64,000 nucleotides of DNA from Sipunculus nudus (taxonomy: Eukaryota; Annelida; Sipuncula; Golfingiida; Sipunculidae). Shown one piece after another: positions 50,601 through 62,600 of this stretch (its first letter is position 1; every line of letters begins with the position of its first letter). Under the pieces are notes generated by a model. The model was not told the origin of the DNA. It was given only the letters and a program-made list of their open reading frames with translations, and ran no database searches. A program made the position numbers and the translations under genes. Location: contig CM049310.1 in NCBI GenBank assembly GCA_026874595.1, positions 43,343,558 to 43,407,557 of the forward strand. Reading direction: 5' to 3'.

Positions 50601-53600
50601 GGGTCCGCTTGTCATTTCAGCCAGGGGTGTGTATCTGAGGCTGAGTAACACATCATAGCTCATTTGATTTTCCAGAATCTCTCTCTCTCACTCTCTCTGT
50701 TTCTTTTTTTCGCATGACTCTGCATGGTGTCCAGAGAGCTATCTCAGGCTCTAGTAGGAGTACTTAGGGTCCGTTATGATGGACAATATGTGTGTTTCAG
50801 CCACACTGATACATTAGAATGAACACAGTTTCACTTATTTTTGTTATGAATACCAGATGTTTTTGTGCACCTTGAGTTTCTTCTTGCACCAATGGAAACA
50901 GCTGGTGACGACGGGGCCCACACAAAAACCAAAACAAAAAACAAAAAGAAAAAATACCCTCCTAGCAGATGGATCTTTCAGGTGTAATTGTGCCCTGTCT
51001 TTATACCAGACGCGGAGCTCTAACGGAATTGACAACCCCTGCAACCTTCACAACGATTACAAGAAGAAAGGGGTAGGACCTCCATGTTCACCTCATCCGC
51101 TATAGATGCGCTTCCTAGTGTGTGCTTCCACCATTTCATTTCAAATGACTTTGGAACCATGATTTTGCCTCATAGCTGTATGCCATCACAGACCAGTTGG
51201 TGCCAGCTGCACCTTCCCGTGACCTTGACCTTGCCCAGGTTACTGTGCACCCTACTTCTGAAATAAAAGAAATTTGGGTCAAGGACCTGCATTTTTTTTT
51301 TACTGCATGAAAAAACCCAGTTTCTTACATTTCAGAAGTCTTATGAAAGTGATAGAGGTTTACATAGCAATTGTATCTTCAAGTGCAGGTTATTTTTTTT
51401 ATATTTACACAATAGCTGTAGCTCTTATGTAAAATTTGTCCTGTGACAGTAAATTAATTCCTGCCATGTTTCCCTAGGTCATTTGAAATGAAATAGGCAA
51501 GCATGCCTAGGATTAGAAGATTCGACAAATCTGTCCGATGTTGTATAATCCATATTCCGCTTATCGTAAAATTAATGTATGGGTTAGCTATGAAGACCTG
51601 TATGTTTGATCCTCTAATCATATAAGTATTTTTTGTTCACAGGAACTGGGCAAGTCATAATCAATTTTGACTCAAGCTTTGTTTGAAGATGTTCTGCTGA
51701 ATGACAATTTTATGTTCTTAAATATTGTGTGATACTTATCAATAATGGATGATTATACTGTCCTGTCATAGAAGGTGTAGGAGTTGTTGCATTCACAAAG
51801 GCCTGTAGTGCTACCATTGAAACTCATATCACTTTGAAACAGTGTAACGATGATTGTTACCTGTAAAAGATGGTGTTCTGTTAGAGAGTCACAATACCTG
51901 AGTGTCAACAAAGATGAATCAGTTTATTTAAATAAAGCACAGTGGTTTAAAAACAGGTCAATTCTCAACATACTATACTGGAAGAATTTTTCTTAGAATT
52001 TGCAAAAAAAAAGTGTGGTTTAAAATGCAATACAAGTACATAACTGTCCTGTCTTGGTCTATCTTCCACTGTTAAGTCCAGAGAAATGAGACACTTTGTC
52101 ATTAACAACTGTGCATGTATCACAGACAGTCGTGGGTGCATGTAGTTTCTCCAGTGCTGACCACTGTTAACACCTTGGATGAAACATGTCTGTCTTGTAA
52201 ATCGTTACAAATGCACACTGGAGGTATGAAAAAATTGCTCTAACATGTGGAGTGATAGTAACCTAGTTGGAATTTGAACATTGTTTACCTGTTTCCACCA
52301 AGCAGAGAAAATGATGCTTTGAGTCATGGGATATATTTTGGAAAGAATATTAATATAGTAGTTGATATTAGCCTCAGAATATTTTTGGTCCTCTAGCGAT
52401 TGCAAAGCTGCATCAATTTTTTATTCCATTGTGTTTATCATTAAACCTGAAGATATTCTGAATCTTGTTCAGGTATAAATCACATTTCTGAGCATGAATG
52501 AGGTCTCATGAAAAAGAAATGAAAGAGAAAAGACCAAGTCATAAATTTTCCCCATTTATAAATACATTTACCATAAATTGTCTAATGACACATTTGCCTA
52601 GCTTGTATCTTCAATAACAAACAGAAAACTCACATAACTGGCTTTGGTATATGATTATAAACTTTACCATTTTTTCTATTGTTTGACAAATTAATGCAAA
52701 ACTGAAAGTATCATGGATTTTTACCCAAAAAGTTGAAAGTCATGACCATATATATTCCAGTGCCATAAAGTTAATTAAAATTGCACAATACATGTATTTT
52801 ATTTTCACATTCTATTTTTCTAACCTCTTGTGTCTCTAGAAATACCAATTTAAAGTGTAGACTAAATAAAGATATAATTCAATCTCTGTAATTATGTACA
52901 TTTGGAATTCTGTTGATATTTTCCTTGACATTGGCATTCCTTGGAGTTGAGAATAGTTATCAGTGCTTTGGGTTGAAAGACCCATTTCTTCCATGATCTT
53001 GAAATTCCTCATTTTTCTTTTTCCAACTGTCGAGTCTTGATAAGAAATAAAAATCCTTTTGTTTCTCAAAAATTTAAAAGAAAATATCATTTGATAACAG
53101 CTTGTGATATTGCACAGTTGTTGCACATATGTTAATATTCTAAAACTGCTCTGTTTGAACTGATACAATTCTTGATTTTCTTTTCACTGTATTCACTTAA
53201 AGGCCTCTACTTCCCAAAAAGAAATATCTGAATTTCATTGGCAGTTTCATTGGCCAATGGCATGGTCATGTGACCTCTGAAGCAGCCAATTACATTGCCC
53301 AATATAATAAATATCTGTTTGAAATTGTGTGGTCATTTAAGCAGCCAGTACATTTTCCCATATGATGCAAAGATATTGTGAGTGCTAATTGATTAGCCTA
53401 GGTAACTCGATGGTAAAAGGTCAAGTTCTGCACAATGTCCTTCGGGTCCAAATAGTCTATACCATCCATTGGGTCAAGTATCACAGTGAATACACGTTTT
53501 GTTCTTTGTAGTGACTTGTTGATTAATGTGTACTGATTAGATACAAGTCCAAAATGTGTGTAAATTGGAATAAGTAAAGAGTTTTTTTTGTTAACCACCT

Positions 53601-56600
53601 CAAGATGTAAAATTTAAATTGCTACAGCAGAACTACTTTCAGTACATACTTGTTACAGCTTTGATAAGGTATTAGTGAGTAAACTTTGTTAATATTAATT
53701 ATGATTCTTTTACTGATAATAATGGTACAATAAAGAGTCTTATCTAAGATTTTTTCTCATAAATTTCAAAGATAATTTTTAAAGTTACATTGACATATTA
53801 CTATATCATACATGTTTGAGATATTCTATAATGTTAAATGTCTGTCAGTGAAGCCATGCAACTTTTGTCATAATATTAAGTGAATAATAGTGTTTATGCT
53901 GTTAAATATATGTGGAAATAGAAAACCTAATGCTGATCTTAATGGAAATTTTGTATTACATGGGCATGTTTGTTTCATATGCATGGTAGATAAACAGTTT
54001 CTGTCTTGCCAAGCTGATCTTTAATATAATGAAGTAATTCAAATCAAATGATATAATTGTTATGCTTGCCCTATTACAAAGCCGGAATGTGCAAATAGAT
54101 AATATATGTAGGCAAATGCTTTTAGTGTTTTTTTTGCTTTTAAATGATGTTCCATCTCTGCATAGATGATCTCTATTTTATAAAAGATTTTTTTATACCA
54201 CAAACAAATACTTTTTGGAAATTTAGATTTCACTTAATAATTTAATAGTTTTTAACATTTTGATGATGTGTGAAACACTTTGGAACATTCCTGTAATATA
54301 TACTGCAAGGTCAGGATATAAAATAAAAATACCAAGATTTATCTGTTTTATATAAAAGCCAAAGCTGAACAGGCTTTCCTTGAAATGAAAATATTGGCAT
54401 AGGCAAAATGTAATATCGGCATCGGCAGAAACATATTATGACACAAGGTGCAAAATTAAGTGTGCTTCAGTGATGGTATAATTTTGTGTGTGACCTGTGC
54501 TGCCCCCTGTCTCAACATGCGAGTCTTGTCTTGTACAGAGTAAGTTCATCAGCTTGGGTTTCCTGAGGCTGTTTCGGGCAGCACGTCTGATCAAGCTGCT
54601 ACGTCAGGGATATACCATCCGTATTCTTCTCTGGACGTTCATCCAGTCCTTCAAGGTAAGTCCTTTGTTGTCCTTCAAGGACCATGGCTTGTACCCTCAA
54701 AAGTAGGCTGAGTATTTATGCTATGCTTATTTGATCATTCCACTCAGCATTATCTCCATACTATCAGTATCAAGCCTCTATAGCTAGCTGGTTCGACTTC
54801 AGGGAACTTGATTCAGCAAGCCACTCTGGCATCCTTTCATTAAGAATGAACAAGACTGCAAGTGTTCAGGCTGAAATCATGACTTCCAATCAAATCCAAT
54901 GAACCAAATGTAATCAATACACCGTTCACACGCCATCTGAACAAGAACATGTATACCAGAAACAGGACGTGAACATGCTTTGTGTGATAGGTCAGATTCT
55001 ATTTGCCCTCCTGGAAATGATAAAATGGTCTAAAATTAGTACCAGATGTGCTGCAGCAGAAGCGTAGAGTGAGTTGGTTAGTTGTTTGATTAGTTTTATT
55101 GCCTTGTTCATTGTTCATGAAATGGACTCCAGAGTGGCTCCCTGAATCAAGGTCTCTGAAAGTCTAGCTGCCATAGGATGCACAGCACTACTGATTTTCC
55201 TGAAGAGGTCTATTGTGTCTGATCATTAAGTGGAGGGCTGCCTGGAAAGATCTCTGGGTAAACATTAAACCAGTCATATTTAATATATGTGAAGTTCATC
55301 CATGTTGATTTTAATCCTTTGTTGGCAATAACTTGTCAGATCATTCAATTGGCATCTAGGTAATTGTTGTTGGAGGGTGTTTTCTAAAAATCAACCCAGT
55401 GTTCCAAATTCATGCATGATTCTGGCTTACTTTACTCAGTGAATGGTTGGCCATCTTGTTCAGAACTGTGACAGCTTAATAATTAAGTCAAAGCTCTGTA
55501 ATTTAATTCCATTGCTTGCAGCTGTGTTGTATTAAAGAAAGAGATGGCTAAATGACATGATTTTCTTATGAATTTCCTTCCTTCAAGATGTACCTTCCAT
55601 GTACATTGAACATCCAAGTTAACACAGAGATAATATAAAGATGTAAGCAGGATCTTTGAAAATGGTTAAAAACTTTGAAAAAAAGGTGACGTTCCACATA
55701 TATGACCTAACCGATATGCACATGTGTACAAATAATCAAGTGGTCATAGACGTCATATACGGTTTTGAGTGAATCTCTCATAGTGCTGCCACTCAATACT
55801 TTTGAGCAAACCTGTAAGCTTATGTGATTGTGTGGCATCAGCTGTTTGTTAACCCATTCTGTCTCAAAAACAGCAGTAAGCCTATTTTAATCTGAGGGCT
55901 GCAGTAGTCTTTTTCAGCAAAACTGTTGTTCTAACTTCTGTAACATTGCACAAAAATGATTCATGGGTGGCCTTTGTTCAGGTTTACTTAAATGATTTTT
56001 TTGCAGAATTATTGGACCTTAAACAATGAAAGGACTGCATCTTTTATTATTCAAAACATTTTGATTAAAAAAAATTGATGAATATGTCAGCTTGAAAACA
56101 AAAGCATTGTAGCCAAAGTATTTCAGTATGGTAAAACAGATTTACCAACAGGCCAAGATTGTCTGTTTCTATATTCTATCAATAGCTTGGCAGACTGCCA
56201 ACTGTATCAGATTAGGCAACAGGTCAAGAGTTCACTCAGTGCAGTAGCTGCAGCTAGCATTTGTTCTGGTTCACTCTGGGCAACTGCCTGCCTCTTCTGA
56301 GCCTGGTTAGCCCAGTGCACCTGACTTACTAGAAGTTTGATGTAATGGCCTGATATTTTGACTTATTCATTCATCTTTGATGGCTTTCTTGTACACAAGA
56401 CTGGTGTTGCCACATGCAATGTTTTTTGCATAGTGTATGTCCCTGCTTATTTTTCAGAAGGGATTTAATATTTCATCCTAAAATTGTTCATATCTCTACA
56501 TCTGGGATAGCTTTGTCATATGCAAGACTTGTGGAACCACCTACAATTGTTTTGGGTTTCATACGTGTGCATACAGCTCAAGAGTGGTTTGAAGTATTTG

Positions 56601-59600
56601 CCTGGAATTTTACATGTCCATACATCTTCAGTGACTTTCTCATACACAAGACTGATGGCGGCACCTATAATAATTTTTCTGTTGTGTACATCCAAGACCA
56701 TGCGAGCATTCCAGGAGTAACATTTGTGTAATTGGTACTTGAACTTGAGTTTAAAATGTTTAGTACTTACATTGTACATGTGCATGTCACTCTCGTAAAT
56801 GAAAATTAATCAAGTACTTTTCAAATATTGGTCAATCATGGTAGCATTATACCTGATGTATATCCCATTGCACAGGTTTGCATTAGTAACATACTTTATC
56901 TCAGATAAGGCTTCTATTTATACTTTTTTCATACTTTTTCAAGGGTTAATACTTTTTTATACTTTTGTTGTATCATCTTTAGGTGGTAATTATAGGCTGT
57001 TCACCTGATTCAGTTAAATGCAGTAGTGATGCTATGTCAATATTTCATAAAAGTGTCATTTTATTAGCATTTATATTTTTCTTTGATCTTGCCAGTGTTT
57101 AACAGTATCACTGGATATATGGAATACTGGAAAATAAATACAGACTTTCATGCCTGAAGTTTGTTTAAAATAATTGCATGCTGTAAAATTGTACAAAATT
57201 TGCACTATATGGCATTGATTTTTACTTTGTTATACTTTTATCAGACAATTTTGTACTTTTTTTCTGGTAAGATTTTATACTTTTTTCTTATAAGATTTTA
57301 TACTTTTTTCTTATAAGATTTGATAATTTTTCTTGTAAGATTTTATACTTTTTTTCTTGTAAGATTTTAAACTTTTTCTTGTAAGATTTTATACTTTTTT
57401 TCTTGTAAGATTTTAAACTTTTTCTTGTAAGATTTTATACTTTTTCTTGTAAGATTTTATACTTTTTTCTTGTAAGATTTTATACTTTTTTCATGTAAGA
57501 TTTTATACTTTTTTTTAATCCAGAGGGGCAGCACTGATGAAGTTCAGTTGAGTTTTTCACCCTTAAACAAATGTTTTCACCATTCGGCCACCTCAGGACT
57601 TCACACAGGGTACTTTAAGTGTTGAATCCAGTGTCAAAGCAAGTGAAATGTATATTACTGCTGATTTTTTAAAGCAGTAAAGTTAATGCCAGAAAAAGAC
57701 CAGAAGTGTATAGTCCATCCCAAAACCCTTGTCTGCATTTTTTTCGCAATAACTGTTTTAAGAATATTCTTTACAAATAACGTTGGGCCCAAAATATATA
57801 TATATGCAGATGTTTTGCTGATTATGTGTAAAGGGATATTATTTCAAGTAAAGTTTGTTTACTTATAATATAGTGACCCTGTTGCATTTTTAGCTCAGCT
57901 GACTATAAGTCATCTTGCGACTTTGTTCCTTTGAGACATTAAGGAAAAACCTCAATTTTTTATTAAAATCCTATTTTCACACTTCAGGACTGCATAACAT
58001 CAAAAACACTCATCTATTTTTTCCTCATATTCACCATAAATATTCCTCTATATAGTTCCTATGTACATGCCAGAAATTAGGTCTGTATTATATAATTTTA
58101 AAAAGTTATGGGCTCGAACATAATGTATTTTGTAAAAAAATCAGGAATGATATTTGACCACTAATTAAAAGATATAATGTTAAAGCTGAGGACTTTTTTT
58201 CCAGTAATATAACTTTAAATAATCAAAATTAAATTGTATACCCAAAATTAGATCAAAATCTTTTAAAAATTTTAAATATTAGCAAAAATAAAAAATTGGT
58301 ACCTTAAATTTTGCCAAACTTTGGCCACGCCCCTTTTTTTCCTGTAAGTACTGTCGATTTAATTTTCACAGCATGTACACATAAAGATTTAATCTGTTAA
58401 AATCTGAAATTTGAAAATAAAAACTGCAAAATTAGGCTAGTTATTGATTTTTTTTTGCAGGCTCTTGTTGTATTCCCATACATTGTCAAGCAGTCCTCTT
58501 TGGTCACTGTAGGTCATTCAGTGCAGCTCTCTATGCTCCCAAGCCTGTTGTTATGTAATCCCATCACTAGGGCAAGCCCTCTCTCCACTGAGTTGAGCTT
58601 GATCAGGCTGTCTGCAGTTAATACCACAGGGAGCCTTTTTCTCTCCACCCCATACTGTTGACAGACCTGTTCTATGAACTAGAGAAATCTTATAATTAAC
58701 ATGTTTTTCAGCAACGAACAGTAACAACAGAGACCCCTCCCCCACCCACCCTTTCAATACACAGGACAAATAAACAAGATGAATCTTGTCATTTTAATGT
58801 TAAATAAATTCTTTTTGTTGAGACTTTGACAATTTTGATTTTTTTTAAAGAAAAATAATGTTAAGGAATTTAATCCTAATATTCAAATGTGATAAAATAT
58901 TAGGATCTAATGTTAGTGCTAACTGACAAGATTTTAGCAGATATAAATACTTTGTAGCATTTCATTCATATCTCTTAAAGTTGGCGGGGCCTAGGTGTGA
59001 ATAACACTGTTAACTTAGTATTAAAATTGGGAATATTGGTCAAACTTTGTGGGATTAAACTTTAACTCATATGGACATATATTTAACTTTTGAAAACTTA
59101 ATTACCTTCTCACATTATTTGTTTATGAAATGTTGCTTTCATATATCACTTACCGTAGGCCCATTTTTAGCTCAGCTGACTATAAGTCATCTGAGCTATA
59201 GTCGTGGTCCATTGTCCGTCGTCCGTCCGTCTGTCCGTCCGTCCGTCCGTCCGTAGATGTGGCACGTTTTGAAACCGTAAGACCTAGGAATCCAAAATTC
59301 AGCATAATCTTAGATGTCCCCAAGATCTCCTACCAAGCCAAAAACTGGGTCTTTGCGACTTCATTTCTTTCAGAAATTAAGGGAAAACCTCAATTTTTTA
59401 TTATAAACCTATTTTCACACTTCAGGACTGCCTAATATCAAAACCACTCATCTGTTTTTCCTCATATTTCCTATAAATAATCCTCTATATAATTCCTATG
59501 TACATGCCAGAAATTAGGTCTGTATTATATAATTTAAAAAAGTTATGGGCCCAAACATAATGCATTTTGTAAATAATCAGGAAAGACATTTTATCACTTA

Positions 59601-62600
59601 ACACAAAACTTGTTAAAGCTAAGCACTTTTTTTCCAGTAATATTACTTTTATTAATCAAAATTAAATTGTATACCCAAAATTAGATCAAAATCTTTTAAA
59701 TTTTTTAAAATATTAGCAAAAATATTTGCCCAACTTTGACCATTTGCTGTAATTGCTGTGGATTTAATTTTCACAGCATGTTTTTGTTAGCATTTCAACT
59801 GTTAACACCAAAAAATTTGAAACCAGTTGATCAAAAACTGTAGATTTTATTCAAGTTTTCAAGCACCATGTCACATATTGCTAGTGTTATGCAGTTTGCT
59901 AGAGCTCAGCTCCAGAGCTTCAGCTCTAAGTTCCTTAAATTTGGCACACAGTTAGATTTCTCCAAAATCCCCTACCATTCCAAGAATTTGGTCACTAGGA
60001 CTTAATTCCTTCGAGATATCAATGAAAAACTTCATTTTTCCATTAAAAACCCATTGTTACTTTTTAAGACTGCCTAATATCAAAACCACTGATCTGACTT
60101 TGATCATATATAATATACATATTTTTCTATACATTCGCTATGCACATGCCAGAAATGATGTCAGTATTGTGTATTTTTATTAAGTTATGGGCCCAAACAT
60201 AATGCACTTTGTAAAAAATCAAGAAATATATTTACTCCCTTAACAAGGGCATTGCTGAAGCTAGAGATTTTATTGTCAGGGATGTAACATTATTTAATCA
60301 AGATTCAATTGAATACCCAAAATTAGTTCTGAATTTTTCAAATTTTATAAGTTATTAGTATAAATATAAAATTAATACCTTAAATTTTGCCCAACTGTGA
60401 CCATGGCATGTTTGTTTCCTGAGAGCACTGTTGATATAATTTTCATATCATGCACACATAAGGATTTCAGCTTTTTAGTTTAGAAAGCTGAAAGAAATTG
60501 GCCAAATATTGTAGCTTTTATTAATGTTTTTTATGAGACCCTGTCAGACTTTGGCTCTCTCCAGCCCCTCTTGAGTCACCTGTATGTTGACCTTGTTGAC
60601 CTTTCATCAAATTATGCACGCTTGAGGCGAGAATCCAGGCAGCTTATGGCCAGCCACAGTTGATCTAGGTGTCCAACCCAACTCATCTAGTAGTTTTAAC
60701 CAACAACATAACAATAAACAGTAAATTAATAAATTTTTCTTGGTTTTTAATAACAAATTAAAGAAAAATAGAAAAGGAATTTGTTAGTTTATAATAACAG
60801 GAAATTTACTTGCAGTTACTGATGATATAAGAATCTTGTATCGATGGGTAGAATGTCACATATTCCAAATAACACCATGCAGTCACCTATGGCATTTTTC
60901 AGTTCATTTTTAATGATAAAGAAGTAAATCATATTATTCATTACTAATCATTAGGGATTATATGAAGGAAATTAATGATAGACAAAGATGCAGTTGATAA
61001 TATTAATCTAGATTCCTACTGTGTCTAGTGTGTACATTGATGTGAAATTTGTCCAAAATGAATTTTTTACAGTTATTTTTTAATATAAATAAAAGCCATA
61101 AAACCAGGTACTTATGATCATTATTTAAATGTGTGAATTTTGTGTATTCTGGATTCTCAAAATCATTGTTTGGTGAAAACTGAATAAATACCAGACATGG
61201 TGCAAATACATTGTAATTGTATTTAAATACGAATATGATTATGTACCCCATTATAAAATTTCTTGCATAAAGAATGGGAATTCAGGTAAAAATGAAAGTA
61301 TATGAATACTTGTGCAAATACTTTCAAAATGTATTCATGAATGCATTCATGAATATATTCTTTAATATTATTTTAATAATCATATCAGTTATATTTCATT
61401 TAAAAAAATCATTTGATTCTCTTATTATTTTTAATAAAAATTATATTTGGGACAATATTTGTAAATTTTTTAATAAATAGTTAAACTCTTATATTATATG
61501 TTCTGCTTATAAGTTATATGGCCAAGTCAAAATCTGTCTGACAATAGCATTCCATTTGTTAATAAAATAAATGAAATCAATCCTCTTCCCTGTCTCCAAA
61601 GATACTATCAAAATCATACATAAGCTAAACACCCACAACTCATAATACAGCTTATATTTATTACCACACAAAACCAGCATGTGCCTCATTTCTAAAAAAT
61701 ATTTTTTTATCATATATAACAGCTGAGCGTCGTGACCCATAGGTCCCTTGTTTCCCTTGGTGCATCACTAAATGGTTTAGCTCATGTCCATTATTCTATA
61801 ATTTACAGAGTTTCATTTTAGCAGGGCCATTTCTCATAGCTTTTCCAATGAAAATACACATGAAAAACCAAAAGAAATAAAAATATTTTGCAGTTACTTA
61901 TATTTTCCAAAATTCCGCTGAGCAATGTGACCCATGGGTCCCTTTTTTATTGTGTCAGTGGACTGAGGATGGAGTCTTTCCAGTAAAGCTGGACAATTTG
62001 TTCCTTCATGAAAGATTTTCTGTGTTAGTGTTGCCGAGAGCTGTTTATAAGACAAAAGCAGCATCACACAGATGACACAAAGGTTGGTCATGTATGACAT
62101 TGCGTTATCTGACGTCAACTACCTGTTTATTTCTCAGTTTACTGGTGATGAACATGTAGAATACATCACAGCTATTCTGTAATATTGTGGATAATTTGTC
62201 TCATAGAAATTCGGTACAAGGTAAGACAATACTTTTTACTAAGGCTGTCAGCGGAATAGCTCTTGCAACCAAAATTGTTTGCAGTGTTTCTCATCATGTG
62301 TATGAAAATAATGATGGAAAAACATGCAGACACGGATAATGGGACTGACTATAGTGTATTATCTATGTTAATCCATAAAAGATGAGTTAATCTTTTGTTC
62401 ATATTCACCTGTTTTTTTTTCAGGCCTTGCCCTATGTGTGCCTGCTTCTTGCTATGCTGTTCTTCATCTGGGCGATTATTGGCATGCAGGTAAGTATGTA
62501 ATCTACCTGGTCAACTGCTTACATGTCAGGTATTAGAATAAATTCTGACCTGTAGGCATAACAGTTTTACCTCTTCAGCTGGAGGGCAATGCTGAAAACA

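Larger units (their letters stand above)
46450..54538. other. 8-kb region between IVS3 and IVS4 exons
   Basis: Apart from the candidate exon at 51010 it holds TGACCT-type repeats beside the donor (46461-46534), a TA microsatellite (47582-47647) and a CT-rich tract (about 50681-50715). Otherwise AT-rich without recognisable genes. Confidence 0.7.
54656..62423. other. 7.8-kb intron rich in repeats
   Basis: Contains a degraded fold-back repeat relic (56340-56720), a T-rich tandem array (57236-57515) and nested TTAGCTCAGCTGA-family copies (57890-61945). 54700-56330 shows nothing recognisable. Confidence 0.7.

Noticed and set aside
50857-51105. 82-residue ORF spanning the candidate 51010 exon
   Set aside because: Most of it is lysine/glutamine-rich intron upstream of the acceptor and in another frame; only the 63-nt segment has exon features.
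56414-56785. Overlapping ORFs on both strands, 66-105 residues
   Set aside because: They sit in a degraded copy of the fold-back repeat family.
58461-58661. Acceptor-like tttttttgcag followed by an open frame starting ALVVFPYIV, considered as an alternative IVS5 exon
   Set aside because: Only the first two residues resemble the real exon at 62424; no donor in phase and no S5-like helix; lies in a dispersed repeat.
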